A stretch of DNA of 64,000 bases from Crocinitomicaceae bacterium (GTDB lineage Bacteria; Bacteroidota; Bacteroidia; Flavobacteriales_D; Crocinitomicaceae). This document shows positions 62,631 to 64,000 of this stretch, in pieces (the stretch's first letter is position 1; each line of letters opens with the position of its first letter). A program made the position numbers and the translations under genes. The notes under the pieces were generated by a model. That model searched no databases. It saw only the letters and a list, made by a program, of their open reading frames with translations, and had not been told where the DNA came from. The stretch covers positions 372,001 through 436,000 of the forward strand of contig JACJYW010000003.1 in NCBI GenBank assembly GCA_020635955.1. Reading direction: 5' to 3'.

Positions 62631-64000
62631 TTACTGACGATTATAGTATAAGATCCAGGTTTCTTCGTCAGGAAGTTGATTTGCTTTGTATGAAGCATAA
62701 GCCAATCCTTCACCTTTGGTATTAGAATAGAATAACATCACATAATAGAGGTCATTCCTTTTATTCTTAATTATTCTTGCACTAGGGAATTTAGACTTAA
62801 CTTTTCTCACGAGAGCATCAGCATTTTTCTTCTCTGCGAATGCTCCTCCAATAACATAATAACCGTTAGGAGTATCGCTTCCGTTCAACTCAATGAAATA
62901 GTCACCTGAATTCGATTTAAAATCTTCTCCTTTGTTTTCAATAGTATCCTGAACAACAACATCTTTTGGCCAATTAGCCAATAATGAATCTATGATCCTT
63001 TGTTTTTCTTCAATAGTAAGCTCCTGATCATCAATTACATTATTCTTTTGGGTTATCACCTGATTCAAGCTATCTATGACACGTTGATTAGCATACATTA
63101 AGCTGTCATAATTACCAGTGTCCTCCACTTTTTCAATTTTCGTAGGTATCTGATAACGCAATAATATCTCAAAATTCGGAGCAGTATTCAATGTGGCGAT
63201 CTTACTTATTTGATAATCGTAAGCAAGACCAATTTTAAGGTTCTTCACTAGATTGATCCCAACATTGATCCCGATAGCATAATCACTTTTATACATACCG
63301 CCAATCCAGAAATATTTCTCCATTTCAAAAAACAGTCCTGCGTTATATTGAAAAGGCGCACCATCCGTATACATCACTAATGCTTCCGGTCTTAAATTCA
63401 TTTTTATAGAATCACCAAATCTCCATGTGTATCCTGTATTCAATAAATACTGTCTTTCAAGTGTATAAAAAGAAGCTGAGGAATCTCCATATACCAGTTT
63501 TGAACCAAGTACCTGAGGAACTGATACTCCCAATCTAAATCCTGCAACATCAAAATTCAAACCTACGTTCATATCGAACATAGATCTACGTGCTTTTCCA
63601 CTACCTGCTAAATATGGATCTGAAGGATTAGTAACTGTTACCGTACTGAGGTCTATTCTATTATCAACAACACCTACACCCGCACCTGCTCTTAATGAAG
63701 CTCTTTCTCCTAATTTAATACGGTATGAATACAACAAGTGGGCCTTCAACTTACTCGTGATGCCCACATAATCATTATAAAGATTTATTCCTAACCCGTG
63801 CTTATCCCGCAGAAGAAATCCGGCAGAAAGATAATTGGTTATAAAACCATCTCCATAGTTTCCCCATTTTTGATTTCGAACCAATACAATATTCACCCCG
63901 TCCTCAAAACCAACATAAGATGGATTGTAGACCCGAGGGGCAATGTGAAACTGATTGTACATTGGTATCTGCTGTGCCCAAGAACTTGCAGAAATCACCA
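62631..64000 (-). CDS. PorP/SprF family membrane protein with SPOR-like C-terminus (start beyond the window)
   Basis: At least 456 codons; the reading frame is open to position 64000 and the first visible residues (VISASSWAQQIPMYNQF) are the end of a signal peptide. Residues to about 285 are a PorP/SprF-type outer membrane barrel (HIAPRVYNPSYVGFEDGVNI, LLRDKHGLGINLYNDYVG). A predicted coiled coil (about 300-345) follows, and then a SPOR-like domain (GYYVIGGAFAEKKNADALVR, SARIIKNKRNDLYYVML). SprF-type proteins anchor or export type B cargo such as the adhesin encoded downstream. Confidence 0.9.
   Translation of the reverse strand, partial: VISASSWAQQIPMYNQFHIAPRVYNPSYVGFEDGVNIVLVRNQKWGNYGDGFITNYLSAGFLLRDKHGLGINLYNDYVGITSKLKAHLLYSYRIKLGERASLRAGAGVGVVDNRIDLSTVTVTNPSDPYLAGSGKARRSMFDMNVGLNFDVAGFRLGVSVPQVLGSKLVYGDSSASFYTLERQYLLNTGYTWRFGDSIKMNLRPEALVMYTDGAPFQYNAGLFFEMEKYFWIGGMYKSDYAIGINVGINLVKNLKIGLAYDYQISKIATLNTAPNFEILLRYQIPTKIEKVEDTGNYDSLMYANQRVIDSLNQVITQKNNVIDDQELTIEEKQRIIDSLLANWPKDVVVQDTIENKGEDFKSNSGDYFIELNGSDTPNGYYVIGGAFAEKKNADALVRKVKSKFPSARIIKNKRNDLYYVMLFYSNTKGEGLAYASYKANQLPDEETWILYYNRQ

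Overview
The window looks like chromosome from a member of the Bacteroidota, most likely Flavobacteriia, possibly Crocinitomicaceae or Cryomorphaceae; the family is a guess. Support: type IX secretion sorting domains of type A (37623-38765, 55138-55620) and type B (55727-61909), a PorP/SprF-like protein, a GLPGLI protein beside a TonB-receptor-like barrel, SprB repeats, a short 289-residue RpoD, and repeated TAnnTTTG -7 promoter elements. No rRNA, CRISPR array, transposase or integrase was seen. The base composition is AT-rich throughout.

Layout. 1-2304: hutH (cut by the window edge) directly behind hisS. 2409-7962: small membrane and secreted proteins, aroK, tRNA-Lys(TTT) and tRNA-Leu(GAG), with three insertion-like structures bounded by direct repeats. 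8079-13352: a secreted protein and three glycosyltransferase-type genes joined by ATGA overlaps; the middle one resembles plant reversibly glycosylated polypeptides. 13349-31996: mostly housekeeping genes (menB, an L,D-transpeptidase, an S41 protease, a MutS-like ATPase, a short-chain dehydrogenase, a histidine kinase, cmk, fbaB, accD, rpsO, pnp) with several lipoproteins.

32112-35100 is the most interesting part. Two attC-like sites delimit gene cassettes. In each cassette the first ten bases are exactly complementary to the ten-base outer arm of the attC that ends it, and these arms are where the two sites differ from each other. That is the hallmark of integron cassettes, here without a visible integrase. 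Further co-oriented genes (TetR regulator, alpha/beta hydrolase, two small membrane proteins) follow up to an ACR3-type arsenite transporter.

37107-45454: a DUF1398 protein, a secreted esterase, lipoproteins, the beta-barrel/GLPGLI pair and an HtrA-type protease. 45514-49019: an assimilatory sulfate operon (DUF2061-cysH-cysD-cysN) whose promoter holds an inverted repeat next to an Rrf2 regulator gene. 49637-52625: rpoD, an MsbA-like ABC exporter and rpmH, the last too short for ordinary ORF calling. 53127-64000: surface genes, namely a tail-fibre-like repeat protein, a small type A cargo, a 2060-residue SprB-repeat adhesin, and a PorP/SprF protein with a SPOR-like C-terminus. A 138-bp structured repeat occurs at 40188 and again at 52755.
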